Notes under the pieces: generated by a model
Seen by the model: the letters and a program-made list of their open reading frames with translations, nothing else
Database searches by the model: none
What the model was told of the DNA's origin: nothing
Shown: positions 16,744 through 31,169 of the stretch, in pieces
Numbering within the stretch: position 1 is the first letter of the stretch
How the letters are laid out: each line of letters starts with the position of its first letter
Assembly (NCBI GenBank): GCA_009692305.1
Contig: SHZK01000018.1
Location: 1 to 50,411, forward strand
Reading direction: 5' to 3'
Length of the DNA: 50,411 nucleotides
From: Gammaproteobacteria bacterium
GTDB lineage: Bacteria > Pseudomonadota > Gammaproteobacteria > Pseudomonadales > Pseudohongiellaceae
Position numbers and translations under genes: made by a program

Positions 16744-17439
16744 TTACGAGCGGCCCTGCGCCTGCAAAATGCTGGCGGCCATCGCCAGATCGGCACCGTG
16801 GGTAATCTTGATATTGTCCTTGTGTCCGACCACCATTTGCGGGCGCAAGCCGAGCCGCTCAATCGCACCGGCTTCATCCGTGACTTGCAGGGACTGCGCG
16901 CTGAGTTCGCGCAATGCTTTCACCAACAAGCCATAGCGAAACATCTGCGGAGTCTGTGCCTGCCAGTACTGGCTGCGATCAATGGTCTGCTCTATCTCTG
17001 CCCTGGCGTTGACCAGCTTGAGCGTGTCATCAACCGGCACGCCTAACAACCCGCCTACGGGATGCAGTGCGAGCTGCTGAATCAGGCTGTTAATGTCGGC
17101 GCTCCGCACACAGGGCCTGACGGCATCATGCACCAACACCCAGTCATCTTCTGCAGCGACTGCTGCCAGACACTCCAGCCCGTTCAGTACTGACTGAAAG
17201 CGTTCGTCACCGCCCAGGGTGGTGACAATCTTGCCAGACTGCTGCAGTGACAAACTCGCAAATCGGGAATCTGATGGATGCAAGACCACGACGATCTTGC
17301 TGATGGCAGCGATGCTGGCCAGTTTTTGCAGTGAGTGCGCGATAACCGGCACTCCGTTAAGGTCGAGGTACTGTTTGGGAGTAGTCGATGCCATGCGGCG
17401 ACCGATGCCAGCGGCTGGCAGAATGGCCCAAATTGTCAT
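16744..17439 (-). CDS. ispD: 2-C-methyl-D-erythritol 4-phosphate cytidylyltransferase
   Basis: IspD transfers CMP from CTP to MEP. The 231-aa protein has the nucleotidyltransferase signature ILPAAGIGRRMASTTPKQYL at the N-terminus, LVHDAVRPCV in the middle and ITHGADLAMA near the end. It is 17 bp after ftsB. With ispF and dxr, also in this window, three MEP pathway steps are encoded here. Confidence 0.96.
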   Translation of the reverse strand: MTIWAILPAAGIGRRMASTTPKQYLDLNGVPVIAHSLQKLASIAAISKIVVVLHPSDSRFASLSLQQSGKIVTTLGGDERFQSVLNGLECLAAVAAEDDWVLVHDAVRPCVRSADINSLIQQLALHPVGGLLGVPVDDTLKLVNARAEIEQTIDRSQYWQAQTPQMFRYGLLVKALRELSAQSLQVTDEAGAIERLGLRPQMVVGHKDNIKITHGADLAMAASILQAQGRS

Positions 17440-17456
17440 AATGAAGTCTTTATGCG

Positions 17457-17726
17457 CTACTCGATAATCAGATAAAACGTTTCGCGCTCGCCAATCATGC
17501 CAAGCTCGGAGCGTGCGCGCTCTTCCACTGCCTCCAGCCCGTTCTTCAAATCAAACACTTCAATTTCGAGATACTGGTTGCGCTGTTCCAATTCTGCATT
17601 CGCGGCGCGCTGTGCAGTCAATTCCAATTCCAGGTTGTGCAGCGAACGCACGCTGTCATCGCCGATCCACAGTTGCAACTGCAGCACCACAATGACGAAC
17701 CCGAGAACCCCGAACAATATCTTCAT
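17457..17726 (-). CDS. ftsB: Cell division protein FtsB
   Basis: FtsB is a small bitopic membrane protein of the FtsQLB complex that activates septal peptidoglycan synthesis. It has one N-terminal TM (ILFGVLGFVIVVLQLQLW), a periplasmic coiled coil with heptads (LHNLELELTAQRAANAELEQ) and the conserved LEAVEERARSELGMI...ETFY tail. ATG 17726 (89 aa) aligns with family starts; a TTG at 17750 would add eight residues. It lies between eno and ispD as in most gammaproteobacteria. Confidence 0.95.
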   Translation of the reverse strand: MKILFGVLGFVIVVLQLQLWIGDDSVRSLHNLELELTAQRAANAELEQRNQYLEIEVFDLKNGLEAVEERARSELGMIGERETFYLIIE

Positions 17727-17864
17727 AGAACGCTGCGGCCTGAAATTCAAGGCGTGTTAAGTGTTATACCAATTCCAATTCTTGCCAATTCACACTTCAA
17801 AACTATTTTTTATACTTTTCCAAAATAAAAAACGTTCGAATCAAACTTCGTAGCTACTTTCACT

Positions 17865-19172
<1,308 letters not shown>

Positions 19173-19220
19173 TTACATTTATAAATTATAGTTATTTATA
19201 GCGAGAGTTCGCGACTTGAG

Positions 19221-20093
19221 TTACTCAGTGGCCAGCGCTGGCAGGCTTTTCACCAGATCATCCACAGCCTGCATCTGTTGCAGGAATGGTAGCAGACTGT
19301 GCAGCGGCAAGGCGCAGGGGCCGTCGCACAGAGCCGAGTCAGGATCGGGGTGAGCTTCCAGGAACAAGCCGGCTATACCCTGCGCCAGTCCCGCCCTGGC
19401 CAGATTGGCAACATCCCCACGGCGACCGCCGGCACTGTCCGTGCGACCACCTGGAATCTGCAGCGAGTGGGTAACGTCAAACACGACCGGATAACCAAAC
19501 CCCTTCAACACGCTGAACCCCAACATATCGACAACTAAATTGTTGTAGCCAAAGCTGCTGCCGCGCTCGCACAACATCAGCCGCTCATTACCTGCCAGCT
19601 CGAATTTGCGCAGGATGTGGCGCATCTCATGGGGAGCGAGATACTGCGCCTTCTTGATGTTGATAGCGGCACCGGTTGCCGCCATGGCGACTACCAGATC
19701 AGTTTGTCGGGACAGAAACGCCGGCAGCTGCAATATATCAACCACTTCGCTGGCGGGTTTGGCCTGGGCGGGCTCATGAATATCAGTTATTAAAGGCACC
19801 TTGAACGTCTGCTTGATCTCGCTCAGCCATTTCAGACCCTCATCAAGGCCTGGCCCACGAAAGGAGTCTGCTGATGACCGATTCGCCTTGTCGAAGGATG
19901 CCTTGAAGATGAAGGGAATCTGCAAGCGCTCGGTGACAAGCTTGAACTGCTCAGCTATACGCAGGGCGATATCGCGGTTTTCCAGCACGTTCATGCCACC
20001 AATCAATACAAACGGTTTATCGTTGGCAATTTGCAGATTGGCAATGCTGATTTGCTTGCAGGTCATGGGGTCTGGCCTATTACTGTGAAACAT
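19221..20093 (-). CDS. kdsA: 3-deoxy-D-manno-octulosonate 8-phosphate synthase
   Basis: KdsA condenses phosphoenolpyruvate with arabinose 5-phosphate to make KDO-8-P for the LPS inner core. It has [64 protein letters not shown] and [17 protein letters not shown]. The 290-aa form starts at ATG 20093; an in-frame ATG at 20066 ([10 protein letters not shown]) fits family length slightly better. The row eno-kdsA-pyrG is conserved. Confidence 0.96.
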   Translation of the reverse strand: MFHSNRPDPMTCKQISIANLQIANDKPFVLIGGMNVLENRDIALRIAEQFKLVTERLQIPFIFKASFDKANRSSADSFRGPGLDEGLKWLSEIKQTFKVPLITDIHEPAQAKPASEVVDILQLPAFLSRQTDLVVAMAATGAAINIKKAQYLAPHEMRHILRKFELAGNERLMLCERGSSFGYNNLVVDMLGFSVLKGFGYPVVFDVTHSLQIPGGRTDSAGGRRGDVANLARAGLAQGIAGLFLEAHPDPDSALCDGPCALPLHSLLPFLQQMQAVDDLVKSLPALATE

Positions 20094-20133
20094 TTAAGTG
20101 GGCACTGCTGGTGAGCGCAAGTTAAGCAAAGCT

Positions 20134-21840
<1,707 letters not shown>

Positions 21841-21937
21841 TCAGCTTTGCACTGACTCAAGCAGATGGAGTTACAGCCTACCAGAAGGCCCTGCCCTCCA
21901 CAATCTGAAAAAATCGGCGTGTAGATTGATAAAACTA

Positions 21938-23350
21938 TTATGCACCCGGCATCCAGTCCGGTGGCTGCCATTCAATTACTATGTGCGGCGCAGTACTGGT
22001 TGATGCAGCAGTTGCTCTATTGCCATCGGTTGCGCCAATGCCCGGCACGCAAATCAGCTCATCGCCAGCATAGATCAGAGGCAAACGATCCCGATACCAG
22101 GGTGCAATGCCCTGCTCCTGTAATAACTTCTTGAGTGATTTATGCCGTCTACCACGCAAGCGACAAGTTTCACCACCCTGGCGATAACGCACCTGCAATG
22201 CACCAGTCACAGCGACAGCGCGTTGTTGATCCTGCCTGTCATTGTTGCTAGGTCGCGCCACCAAATAGCCATTGTCAGGCAGCACAAAGTCAGGTTGCTG
22301 CACCGGACTCCAGGTCATTGCCGCGTGCTGGTCGATTGGGCTCAAGGCACGCAATACCAGCAATTGATTTTTATAGCGGACAACTGAATAACCGGCACCG
22401 CTGTAGCTCGCTTTGGAGTCGCGTACAGTGGGCATTACTTCTGTAACCAATTGCTGTAGTTCGTTCCAACCGGGTTCGGGCAGGCCGAGTTGCACAAACC
22501 AACGCCGCACTAGATTGCGCTGCCGCGGCAGGCTCAAGCTGAGCAGGGCGTCCAGCGGCAGTGCATTGCGCAAATCATGGGCAGACGTAGCCTGTAATGT
22601 CTTGTCTTGAATGACACGCAATTGTTGCAAGTCAGCCTCCGCCAACTCCTGCAACAAGACATCCGCTTCGGATTGCAGCGCAATACTCTTGCTCCAGCTT
22701 GCGCGATATTGCCGCCAGCGCGCTTCGATCAAGGGTAACAATGTGTGGCGACAATAATTACGGTCGAATTGCTGCGCCGCGTTCGAATCATCATCGACCC
22801 ACTGCAACTGCTGGTGGTGGGCGTACCCGAGCAGTTCACTGCGGTCAAATTGCAGCAGCGGACGGAATAGCATTCCTGCCCCCAGACTGCGGCTGCGCGG
22901 CATGCCCCCCAATCCCCGCGGACCAGCTCCACGCATGAGGCGTAACAACAGGGTTTCCATCTGGTCATCCCGATGCTGAGCCAGTAACAGCACCTCTGCT
23001 GTGCCCAGTTGGGCGCTGAACGCTGCATAACGGGCAGTGCGGGCCACATTTTCAATGCCAGTGCCGGCTTGCACAAATTCACTGAGGTTCAAATGCGTAC
23101 TGACAAGCGGCACCTCCCATTGCTGACACAGGGTCGCGCAATGTTGCTGCCAGGCAGTGGCAGCAGGATTCAGGCCATGGTGTACATGCATGGCGCGCAG
23201 CTTGAACGGCAACTCGCCGGCAGCGCGTAACTGCAGCAGGGCATGCAACATGACTACAGAGTCCAGACCACCGCTAAGACCTATCAGGACAGAGTTGCAA
23301 GGCAGCATGGGCTCGAGGGCTGCGCGGAATGTATCGAGAGAAAATTTCAT
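21938..23350 (-). CDS. tilS: tRNA(Ile)-lysidine synthase
   Basis: TilS modifies C34 of the tRNA-Ile CAU anticodon to lysidine so that it reads AUA. The PP-loop ATP site is SGGLDSVVMLHALLQL (from about residue 25), followed by HVHHGLNP and LLAQHRDDQMETLLLRLMRGAG. The middle and C-terminal TilS substrate domains follow (FRQGGE-like RYRQGGETCRLRGRRHKSLKKLLQE). At 470 aa it is somewhat longer than in E. coli. Confidence 0.95.
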   Translation of the reverse strand: MKFSLDTFRAALEPMLPCNSVLIGLSGGLDSVVMLHALLQLRAAGELPFKLRAMHVHHGLNPAATAWQQHCATLCQQWEVPLVSTHLNLSEFVQAGTGIENVARTARYAAFSAQLGTAEVLLLAQHRDDQMETLLLRLMRGAGPRGLGGMPRSRSLGAGMLFRPLLQFDRSELLGYAHHQQLQWVDDDSNAAQQFDRNYCRHTLLPLIEARWRQYRASWSKSIALQSEADVLLQELAEADLQQLRVIQDKTLQATSAHDLRNALPLDALLSLSLPRQRNLVRRWFVQLGLPEPGWNELQQLVTEVMPTVRDSKASYSGAGYSVVRYKNQLLVLRALSPIDQHAAMTWSPVQQPDFVLPDNGYLVARPSNNDRQDQQRAVAVTGALQVRYRQGGETCRLRGRRHKSLKKLLQEQGIAPWYRDRLPLIYAGDELICVPGIGATDGNRATAASTSTAPHIVIEWQPPDWMPGA

Positions 23351-23439
23351 GCGCTATGCACTAGCCATTGCTTCGGAAAGCTCGCGGTTAACACGATGTC
23401 ATCAGAGATGCTTAAGCCAGGCACCGCAGCGCAAGCAGA

Positions 23440-24396
23440 TCAGGTACTACTGATACCGTAACTCATGAGACGCTTATAACGTCGCTCAACGAGGTCGTCG
23501 ATGTCCATCGCCAGCAAACGGTCGAGTTGATCCAGCAACGCCGCCTTGATATTTGCGGCAATTGCAGCCACGTCGCGATGTGCGCCACCGAGTGGCTCCG
23601 GTATTGTGTGATCCACAATTCCAAGCTCTTCCAAGCGTTTGGAGGTGACGCCCATGGCTTCAGCTGCCGCGGACGCATACTCGGCTGATTTCCACAGAAT
23701 CGTGGCACATCCTTCCGGAGTGATAACGGTGTAAGTGGAATACTGCAACATATTGAGCTGATCGGCGACACCGATGGCGATTGCACCACCGGAATTGCCT
23801 TCGCCAGTAACCGTGGCAATTAATGGTGTGCGCACACGCGACATCATCGCCATGTTTTCCGCAATAGCCTCGTTGATACCACGCTCCTCAGAATCAATTC
23901 CCGGGTAAGCGCCAGGTGTATCAATAAACGATAAAACCGGCAGGCGATATTGTTCCGCCAAGCGTACCAGCCGACGTGCCTTGCGATATCCTTCAGGGCG
24001 CGGCATCCCAAAATTATGTCGCACTTTTTCTTTGGTACCGCGACCCTTCTGATGACCAATGACCATAACCGGAATGTCATCGATTTTGGCAAGACCACCG
24101 ATCAGCGCCTGATCGTCTGCAAACAATCGATCTCCGTGCAGTTGATCAAAGTCAGTGAAGATGTGCTCAATATAGTCTCTGGTGTAAGGTCGCTGCGGAT
24201 GGCGAGCTACTTGCGAAATCTGCCAGGGCGACAGATTGGCATATATCTTCTGTGTGAGCTTGGTGCTCTTGCCTTTCAGGTTCTGGATTTCTTCGGTTAT
24301 ATTCAACTCATTGTCAGTGCCCACAAGCCGCAATTCATTGATTTTGGCTTCCAATTCAGCAATGGGTTGTTCAAATTCGAGATAGTTGCGGTCCAT
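23440..24396 (-). CDS. accA: Acetyl-CoA carboxylase carboxyltransferase subunit alpha
   Basis: AccA and AccD transfer carboxyl from carboxybiotin to acetyl-CoA, starting fatty acid synthesis. The 318-aa protein has the N-terminal coiled coil ([16 protein letters not shown]), [55 protein letters not shown] and [15 protein letters not shown]. It has family length, starts at ATG 24396 and lies 23 bp downstream... on the transcribed side of dnaE, a conserved order. Confidence 0.98.
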   Translation of the reverse strand: MDRNYLEFEQPIAELEAKINELRLVGTDNELNITEEIQNLKGKSTKLTQKIYANLSPWQISQVARHPQRPYTRDYIEHIFTDFDQLHGDRLFADDQALIGGLAKIDDIPVMVIGHQKGRGTKEKVRHNFGMPRPEGYRKARRLVRLAEQYRLPVLSFIDTPGAYPGIDSEERGINEAIAENMAMMSRVRTPLIATVTGEGNSGGAIAIGVADQLNMLQYSTYTVITPEGCATILWKSAEYASAAAEAMGVTSKRLEELGIVDHTIPEPLGGAHRDVAAIAANIKAALLDQLDRLLAMDIDDLVERRYKRLMSYGISST

Positions 24397-24419
24397 GTGT
24401 AATCCAGTCGTAGAAAATC

Positions 24420-27400
24420 TCAGCGCTTGTAATCGAGAATAATCTTGTCTTTGCCATATTCAGAGCGGAGCCGCTGAATCAGATCATCGGTTGGCGACAC
24501 TACCCAGTCCTGGCCGAGCATTATACACCCTCTGGACCCAGAACGCTGATAATGCACCACTACCCTGCAACCCTCAGAATCAGGGTTTGTTACCGGGCTT
24601 TCGGACCTTGGTGAGGAACCCGCAGTATTGCCAGATTCAATATGGTTTGCAGCTGTAACCGACCGGGGACGCCGATACGGTGCAAGGATATTTGCCAGGT
24701 GCTCGCAGAATCCGGAACGCAGTTGGGTCTGTTCAAGATTCACCGCCAATCGGTGTGCGTATTGCTTGCGGGCTTGCGCCAGAGTCATTACATGTTTGGC
24801 GCGACCGCGCATGCCCCCGGTGTAATCGTCCACGCTCACGGTGCACTCCACGACCAGAATCAGATCTTTCTGCAACAGTTCGCGGAATTGTTCATATTCC
24901 TTGGCGTACAACGAGACCTCGAAGAAGCGACCACTGCGATCATCCAGCGTGAAGAAGGCAAGCGTATCTCCAGCCTTGCTCTTCATGGTGCGCATGCTGT
25001 GCAACAAACCCGCCACGACTTGCGGCCCGCGCTCCGGCCGCAAGTGTGCCAATCGATTCCTGGCAATGTGGGCCAGCTCTGGCAGAAATTCATCAATCGG
25101 ATGACCGGAGAGGTACAAACCCAGAGTGTCCTTCTCGGCGCTGAGTCGCTGCTGCTCGGCCCATGGTCGGAATTTGTAATCACCTTCGTGATCTTCCAGT
25201 GCAGCAGGAGCAGTTGGCGTAATGTCTCCAAACAAATCCTCCACGCCACTCGCTTCATTGCGATTACTCTGTTCGGCGGCGCGCATCGCATCCGGCAGCA
25301 TCGCAGTGAGCTTGGCTCGAGCATAGTCGTAGTCTCCGTGCACGAGTTTGTCCAACGCTCCGGAGCGTATTAATGCCTCCATAGTGCGTTTGTTAAGTGT
25401 TTGTGAATCCACTCGCTGGCAAACATCCCACAAATTGGCGAATAACTTTGCCTCGCGCGCATTCAGGATGCCACCAACTGGTCCTTCGCCAAGCCCCCTG
25501 ATAGCACCAAGCCCATAAACAATTTCCCAGGCAGTATTCACCGTAAAGTTGAAATACCCCATGTTGATGTCTGGCGGCACAATAACAAGACCCATAGATC
25601 GACATTCGTCGATTAGTGTCACGATTTTGTCCGTGTTCTGCATATCAGCAGATAAAACAGCAGCCATGAAATACGCTGGATAATGGGCTTTCAACCATGC
25701 AGTCTGGTATGACACAAGGGCATAAGCGGCGGAATGGGATTTGTTAAAACCATATGCCGCGAATTTTTCCATCAGGTCAAAGATTGACTCTGCCACCTTC
25801 GCATCGATGCCACGCGCGATTGCACCTCCAGTAAATGTAACTCGCTGTCTGGCCATCTCATCCGGATTCTTCTTGCCCATGGCCTTGCGCAGAATGTCAG
25901 CACCACCCAGCGTGTAGTTCGCCAGCACCTGCGCAATCTGCATGACCTGTTCCTGGTACAGAATAACTCCATAAGTATTGCGCAGCACCGGTTCCAATTG
26001 CGGATGGGGATAGAGCACTTGAGTGCGCCCATGCTTGCGCTCGATAAAGTCATCTACCATGCCGGATTGCAGCGGCCCTGGGCGGAACAGGGCCACCAGC
26101 GCGATGATGTCTTCGAAGCAGTTCGGGGCGAGACGCTTGATCAGGTCTTTCATGCCGCGCGATTCCAGCTGGAATACCGCGGTCGTCTCGGCATTCTTCA
26201 ACAATCGATATACGGCTTCGTCATCCAGTGGCAGCGTGTGGATATCGATTGGCGCCGCGCCATCCTGCCTGCGCGCATTGATCATCTTTACCGCCCAATC
26301 GATGATCGTAAGCGTACGCAGGCCGAGAAAGTCGAACTTCACCAGTCCGGCTGTCTCCACATCGTTCTTGTCGAATTGAGTTACCAGCCCCTCGCCGCTT
26401 TCATCACAATACAATGGTGTGAAATCCGTAAGCTTGGTCGGTGCAATCACCACGCCGCCAGCATGTTTTCCCACGTTGCGTGTGATGCCCTCGAGCTTAT
26501 AGGCCATCTCCATGATTTCCTGAGCGTCCTCATTGGCAGCGACGAACTCACCCAACAGGGGTTCTTCCTCAAATGCCTTCTTCAAGGTCATGCTGGAAAC
26601 AAATGGAATCAATTTGGAAAGCTTGTCGGCCAACGCGTAAGGCTTGCCCTGCACTCGCGCCACATCGCGTACTACCGCTTTCGCTGCCATCGTGCCGAAG
26701 GTAATAATTTGGGACACTGCATCCTTGCCGTACAGTTCTGCCACGTGCTGAATTACCCGATCCCTGCCCTCCATGCAAAAGTCCACGTCAAAATCCGGCA
26801 TTGATACGCGCTCTGGATTCAGGAAGCGTTCAAACAGGAGATCATATTTCAGTGGATCCAGATCAGTAATGCCCAGTGCATAGGCGACGATGGAACCAGC
26901 ACCGGAACCACGGCCTGGACCCACCGGAATATCGTTCGCCTTCGACCACTGGATAAATTCCATCACGATCAGGAAGTAGCCGGCGAAGCCCATTTGATTA
27001 ATGATGGTTAATTCGAATTCGAGGCGCTGCGTATAAGGTTGCAGCAGTTCCGGGTCGGCGCCAGCCGAGTAAAGGTGTACGAGACGAGCTTGCAGTCCCG
27101 CCAGACTAAGTTGGGACAGGTAAGCTTCCAGCCCAATACCGTCAGGCACTGGATAGTTTGGCAGACTGGGATTGTCCAGCAGTAACCCGAGGCTGCAGCG
27201 CTTCGCAATTTCCCAGGCATTCTCTATAGCCTCGGGAATATCTGCAAACTGCTGCTCCATCTGCTCAGTACTCTTGAGATATTGCTGCTCAGTATAATTA
27301 TGCGGGCGCTGTGGATCATCGAGGGTACGACGCTCATTGATGCACACGCGCACTTCGTGGGCATCGAAGTCTTGCTGGTGGATGAAACGCACATCGTTGG

Positions 27401-28004
27401 TGGCTACTACCGGACAGCCGCTGGCTTGCGCCAGTTTGATCGCGGCGTCGATATATGGGTCTTCATCGACCTTGCCGACACGTTGCAACTCGAGATAGAA
27501 GCTGGCCGGAAATAACTCCTGCCAGCCCTGCAACAGACTTCGGGCCAGTTCTTGTTCTCCGGCCAACAGCGCGACACCGATGTCGCTCATCTGGGCTCCG
27601 GACAAGGCGATCAGTCCTGCAGTGCGTCCTGCCAGTTTGTACTTGTGTAGCAGGGGTTCGCGCTGGCCCGGGTTATCTGTGTACAACTCAGAGATCAACT
27701 GGGTGAGATTCAGGTAACCCGCATGATTTTTAACCAGCAATACCAGACGCGTCTCACTGTTCTGCTCCGTGTCAATTACCCGCACGTCGCAACCACAAAC
27801 CGGCTTGATCCCGGATTTCAGTGCTGCTGTATAAAACTTGATCAATCCAAACAGGTTGGCGAGATCGGTAATCGCCACAGCCGGCATGCGTAATTCTTGC
27901 AGACGACTCATCAGTGGCTGGATGGTGACGAGACCGTCGCTGATGGAAAATTCAGTGTGCAGACGAAGATGGGCGAATGCTTTGGTCGACGAATTTTCAG
28001 TCAT
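24420..28004 (-). CDS. dnaE: DNA polymerase III subunit alpha
   Basis: This is the replicative polymerase catalytic subunit. It has an N-terminal PHP domain ([16 protein letters not shown]...), a polymerase palm with catalytic Asps in [15 protein letters not shown] and [15 protein letters not shown], the fingers, a tandem HhH region, an OB fold and a C-terminal tau-binding part ending in [12 protein letters not shown] 28004 ([10 protein letters not shown], 1194 aa) is chosen; the frame is open to 28067 but that part is not conserved. There is a Ser/Pro-rich insertion of about 25 aa near the C-terminus that I do not recall in E. coli DnaE. The neighbouring accA and rnhB order is conserved. Confidence 0.97.
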   Translation of the reverse strand: MTENSSTKAFAHLRLHTEFSISDGLVTIQPLMSRLQELRMPAVAITDLANLFGLIKFYTAALKSGIKPVCGCDVRVIDTEQNSETRLVLLVKNHAGYLNLTQLISELYTDNPGQREPLLHKYKLAGRTAGLIALSGAQMSDIGVALLAGEQELARSLLQGWQELFPASFYLELQRVGKVDEDPYIDAAIKLAQASGCPVVATNDVRFIHQQDFDAHEVRVCINERRTLDDPQRPHNYTEQQYLKSTEQMEQQFADIPEAIENAWEIAKRCSLGLLLDNPSLPNYPVPDGIGLEAYLSQLSLAGLQARLVHLYSAGADPELLQPYTQRLEFELTIINQMGFAGYFLIVMEFIQWSKANDIPVGPGRGSGAGSIVAYALGITDLDPLKYDLLFERFLNPERVSMPDFDVDFCMEGRDRVIQHVAELYGKDAVSQIITFGTMAAKAVVRDVARVQGKPYALADKLSKLIPFVSSMTLKKAFEEEPLLGEFVAANEDAQEIMEMAYKLEGITRNVGKHAGGVVIAPTKLTDFTPLYCDESGEGLVTQFDKNDVETAGLVKFDFLGLRTLTIIDWAVKMINARRQDGAAPIDIHTLPLDDEAVYRLLKNAETTAVFQLESRGMKDLIKRLAPNCFEDIIALVALFRPGPLQSGMVDDFIERKHGRTQVLYPHPQLEPVLRNTYGVILYQEQVMQIAQVLANYTLGGADILRKAMGKKNPDEMARQRVTFTGGAIARGIDAKVAESIFDLMEKFAAYGFNKSHSAAYALVSYQTAWLKAHYPAYFMAAVLSADMQNTDKIVTLIDECRSMGLVIVPPDINMGYFNFTVNTAWEIVYGLGAIRGLGEGPVGGILNAREAKLFANLWDVCQRVDSQTLNKRTMEALIRSGALDKLVHGDYDYARAKLTAMLPDAMRAAEQSNRNEASGVEDLFGDITPTAPAALEDHEGDYKFRPWAEQQRLSAEKDTLGLYLSGHPIDEFLPELAHIARNRLAHLRPERGPQVVAGLLHSMRTMKSKAGDTLAFFTLDDRSGRFFEVSLYAKEYEQFRELLQKDLILVVECTVSVDDYTGGMRGRAKHVMTLAQARKQYAHRLAVNLEQTQLRSGFCEHLANILAPYRRPRSVTAANHIESGNTAGSSPRSESPVTNPDSEGCRVVVHYQRSGSRGCIMLGQDWVVSPTDDLIQRLRSEYGKDKIILDYKR

Positions 28005-28091
28005 GCAAGTCGATCGTTTCCAAGGGGGATTTAGGGTAGACAGTTTGGGTTCAAAGCCAAGGTTCAATATACCCTGTTTCTGCGCAAAGTT

Positions 28092-28706
28092 TTAGTCGCG
28101 CAGTAACTGTGCAACTGGGGCGAAAGAGCGGCGATGTATCGGGCAGGGTCCCAGCTCTTGCAAGGCAAGCAGGTGTTGTGGGGTTGGATAACCCTTGTGC
28201 CGCGCGAAACCATAGCCCGGATATTCAGCATCAAGCAGACGCATTTCCCGATCGCGTGTGACCTTCGCGACTATTGATGCGGCGGCAATTTCCGCTACGC
28301 GTGCATCGCCTTTCACGACCGCCTGCGACCGGTAGCGCCAGAGAGGGCAGCGATTGCCATCCACCAATACAAATTCAGGCTGGGTCGATAGCGCTTCCAC
28401 AGCACGCTGCATCGCCAACAAACTGGCATGCAGGATATTGAGCCGATCAATTTCGATGACACTGGCGCGTCCTATGGCGAAGGCCACGGCAAATTGCAGA
28501 ATTTGGCCATAGCACTGCTCGCGTTGTTTCTCACTCAGTTGTTTGGAATCGCCCAGTCCTGCGATCGGTTGCGCCGGGTTGAGAATAACCGCTGCCGCAA
28601 CCACTGCTCCCGCCAGTGGTCCTCGCCCCACTTCATCAGTGCCCGCGCACAATAATCCGGGTGGCGCCATGATTTCCAGAAATAGCTGCAGCCGGGTACT
28701 GCCCAC
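28092..28706 (-). CDS. rnhB: Ribonuclease HII
   Basis: RNase HII cleaves RNA embedded in or hybridised to DNA, including single ribonucleotides. Metal ligands are seen in [12 protein letters not shown], with [16 protein letters not shown] and [15 protein letters not shown] following. The 204-aa form uses GTG 28706, which directly abuts the lpxB stop (TAAGTG); ATG 28670 is an alternative. The lpxB-rnhB-dnaE order is conserved. Confidence 0.95.
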   Translation of the reverse strand: MGSTRLQLFLEIMAPPGLLCAGTDEVGRGPLAGAVVAAAVILNPAQPIAGLGDSKQLSEKQREQCYGQILQFAVAFAIGRASVIEIDRLNILHASLLAMQRAVEALSTQPEFVLVDGNRCPLWRYRSQAVVKGDARVAEIAAASIVAKVTRDREMRLLDAEYPGYGFARHKGYPTPQHLLALQELGPCPIHRRSFAPVAQLLRD

Positions 28707-29879
28707 TTAGGCGACTGCCTTGGGCTCGACAAGTTGAGCTATTGCTGCCGCGGCCTGGACCGACGCATCCCGACGTAGCACTCGATGAATTTCCTCAAAG
28801 CGCTTGAGCAGTGCGTCGTGAGCGGCAGCATTCGCATGAATCACACTCATATGATGCACAATTTCATCGCGCACAGTTGCTACAGTCACTCGTTGCTGAA
28901 TATATTCCGGCACCAATTGCTCACCTGCCAGCAGGTTCGGTAGCGCGACAAACGGTATCTTGACCATGCGCGAGGCAATTGCATAAGTGATAGCTGCAAG
29001 CTTATAACAGACGATCATCGGTCTGCGTAGCAACAGGGTTTCGAGGGTTGCGGTACCCGAAGCGAGTACTACCAGATCAGCCGCACTGATCGCCGCGTGT
29101 GAATCATCCACCAGGCGAAACTGTTCACCGATAAAAATACCAAGCTGCTTAAGTTGATCACTTATCTGCAGCCGGGTATTCGGAGAACTACATGGAATGA
29201 TGAACTGCAATTTCGGGCAACTTTGCAGAGACTCTACGGCGGCCGCCAGAAATACCGGACCGAGCCGCTTGATCTCGCCACTGCGACTGCCCGGCAGCAA
29301 AGCTACGACCTGCGCATCATCTGCCAGCAGGAAATAGCGCCGATGCCTTGTTTTCTGATCGTCGAAACCAATGGTATCCGCCAGCGGGTGGCCTACACAT
29401 TTTACGGCGATGTCGTGTTTGCGATAGATCTGGGTTTCGAACGGAAACAGCGTCAGCATCAGGTCTACAGCCAACTTTATCTTGTGTATGCGCTTGGCCC
29501 GATATGCCCACACGCTCGGGCTGACATAGTGCACGGTCTTGATTCCCGCAGCACGCAAGACTGCTTCGATACGCAGCGTAAAATCCGGAGAATCAATACC
29601 GATGAATACGGCTGGGGGGTCTTGCAAGAAGAAATCCTGCAGCCTTTGCTTAATTCGAAGCAATTCTGGCAGGCGTCCGAGCGGTTCGACGAAACCCATC
29701 ACGGAAAGCCGCTCCATCGGAGCAAGGGTTCTGCAACCCAAAGCGATCATCGCAGGTCCACCGATACCGACGAACTCAGCTTCCGGGTAATGTTTGCGTA
29801 ATGCCTGCATGAGGCCGGCACCGAGCATATCGCCGGATTTCTCACCTACGACTATGCCGATACGTATTGCGTTACTCAT
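28707..29879 (-). CDS. lpxB: Lipid-A-disaccharide synthase
   Basis: LpxB joins UDP-2,3-diacylglucosamine and lipid X to form the lipid A disaccharide, at the inner face of the inner membrane. The 390-aa GT19 enzyme shows GIVVGEKSGDMLGAGLMQAL, FVGIGGPAM, IDSPDFTLR, YVSPSVWAYRAKRI and LPGSRSGEIKRLGP. It is part of the skp-lpxD-fabZ-lpxA-lpxB block, 24 bp after lpxA. Confidence 0.97.
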   Translation of the reverse strand: MSNAIRIGIVVGEKSGDMLGAGLMQALRKHYPEAEFVGIGGPAMIALGCRTLAPMERLSVMGFVEPLGRLPELLRIKQRLQDFFLQDPPAVFIGIDSPDFTLRIEAVLRAAGIKTVHYVSPSVWAYRAKRIHKIKLAVDLMLTLFPFETQIYRKHDIAVKCVGHPLADTIGFDDQKTRHRRYFLLADDAQVVALLPGSRSGEIKRLGPVFLAAAVESLQSCPKLQFIIPCSSPNTRLQISDQLKQLGIFIGEQFRLVDDSHAAISAADLVVLASGTATLETLLLRRPMIVCYKLAAITYAIASRMVKIPFVALPNLLAGEQLVPEYIQQRVTVATVRDEIVHHMSVIHANAAAHDALLKRFEEIHRVLRRDASVQAAAAIAQLVEPKAVA

Positions 29880-29903
29880 AGCGGGCCCACACTGTTCCTG
29901 CGT

Positions 29904-30677
29904 TTAGCGGTGGATGCCTTTCTCGGAAGACTCGAGAGAATCAATCAACACTTGTAAGGCTTCGCAATCTTTGCGCATCACCTTGATCTGCTCGATTGCT
30001 TCGACCAGTGTGTTATTACGCTTGAAAATAATCTTGAAAGCTTCCCTGATTTTGGCAATGGTTTCCTTGTCGAATCCACGTCGTTCCAGGCCAATGACAT
30101 TGATACTGCGAATCGCCGCAGGTATGCCACTTATGATCGTATATGCAGGCACATCATTCGTAATATGGGTCATTCCGCCAACCATGGCATGCGTGCCTAT
30201 TTTCAAAAACTGGTTAACACCAGTCAAGCCACCAAGAATCGCCCAATCACCAACTTCAACATGACCGGAGATACCGGTATTATTGGCAAACACTGTGTTG
30301 TTGCCGACAATACAATCGTGGGCAACATGCACATAGGGCATTAGCAAGTTATTATTTCCAATACGGGTGACGCTACCACCGACTCCGGTGCCGCGATGCA
30401 GATTAGCACCTTCGCGCAGAATATTATTGTCGCCAATTTCCAGCCAGACGTCCTCACCGGCATATTTTTTGTCAGCCGGATCTTCACCTATGCTGCTGAA
30501 TTGAAATATGTGATTGTTCTTGCCGATGCGTGTATTGCAGCGAATCACCACATTGGACTCTATTACTGTGCCCGCACCAATACTCACCCCGGGGCCAATG
30601 ATTGACCACGGACCTACACGCACACTCTCGTCGATTTGCGCGGAGCCATCAATTCTGGCGGTAGGATCAATTGACAT
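29904..30677 (-). CDS. lpxA: UDP-N-acetylglucosamine acyltransferase
   Basis: LpxA carries out the first step of lipid A synthesis, moving a 3-hydroxyacyl chain from ACP to UDP-GlcNAc. The 257-aa product has left-handed beta-helix hexapeptide repeats from residue 1 ([20 protein letters not shown]), the catalytic His in [13 protein letters not shown], and a C-terminal helical domain. It overlaps fabZ by 11 bp. Confidence 0.97.
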   Translation of the reverse strand: MSIDPTARIDGSAQIDESVRVGPWSIIGPGVSIGAGTVIESNVVIRCNTRIGKNNHIFQFSSIGEDPADKKYAGEDVWLEIGDNNILREGANLHRGTGVGGSVTRIGNNNLLMPYVHVAHDCIVGNNTVFANNTGISGHVEVGDWAILGGLTGVNQFLKIGTHAMVGGMTHITNDVPAYTIISGIPAAIRSINVIGLERRGFDKETIAKIREAFKIIFKRNNTLVEAIEQIKVMRKDCEALQVLIDSLESSEKGIHR

Positions 30678-31116
30678 CCACTTTCCTCTCCGCGCACATG
30701 ATAATCATTGTGCCTACCAGTTCATCTCCCACCGACGCACGGCAGGCAAATTTGTAGATGCCGCGTTTGTTGGCAATGATCTCTGCCTGCAGCGTGAGTT
30801 GGTCGCCCGGCACTACTGGGCGTCGCAGGCGCACATCATCAGCGCCTACGAAATAGTATAGGTAACCATCTTTTGGTTTCTTCTCCTGACTCTTGAAACC
30901 AAGTACACCCGCTGCTTGCGCCAATGCTTCTATAATCAGCACTCCTGGCATGATTGGCTGGCTTGGAAAATGTCCGTTGAAGAATGGCTCATTCACAGTG
31001 ACGTTTTTGTAGCAAACGATGGATTTTCCCAACTCCAATTGCACGACGCGATCAACCAGTAAAAACGGATAGCGCTGGGGCAAGTAATCCTTTATTTCTT
31101 CTACATTCATTAACAT
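30667..31116 (-). CDS. fabZ: 3-hydroxyacyl-ACP dehydratase FabZ
   Basis: FabZ dehydrates 3-hydroxyacyl-ACP in fatty acid elongation and competes with LpxA for the same substrate, which explains the linkage. The hotdog-fold motifs are [13 protein letters not shown] (catalytic His replaced position H/R region reads QRYPF, see next) and [22 protein letters not shown] with the catalytic His-Phe-Pro and Glu. In E. coli the N-terminal motif reads [11 protein letters not shown]; here it is PQRYPF, with Gln in place of that His, while the catalytic His is in NGHFP. It is 149 aa from ATG 31116; ATG 31110 is an alternative. Confidence 0.96.
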   Translation of the reverse strand: MLMNVEEIKDYLPQRYPFLLVDRVVQLELGKSIVCYKNVTVNEPFFNGHFPSQPIMPGVLIIEALAQAAGVLGFKSQEKKPKDGYLYYFVGADDVRLRRPVVPGDQLTLQAEIIANKRGIYKFACRASVGDELVGTMIIMCAERKVDVN

Positions 31117-31169
31117 GTAATTTCTCTATGTTTCAATTCTTGCCAACGCTGTGCGATAGCACAAAGGCC

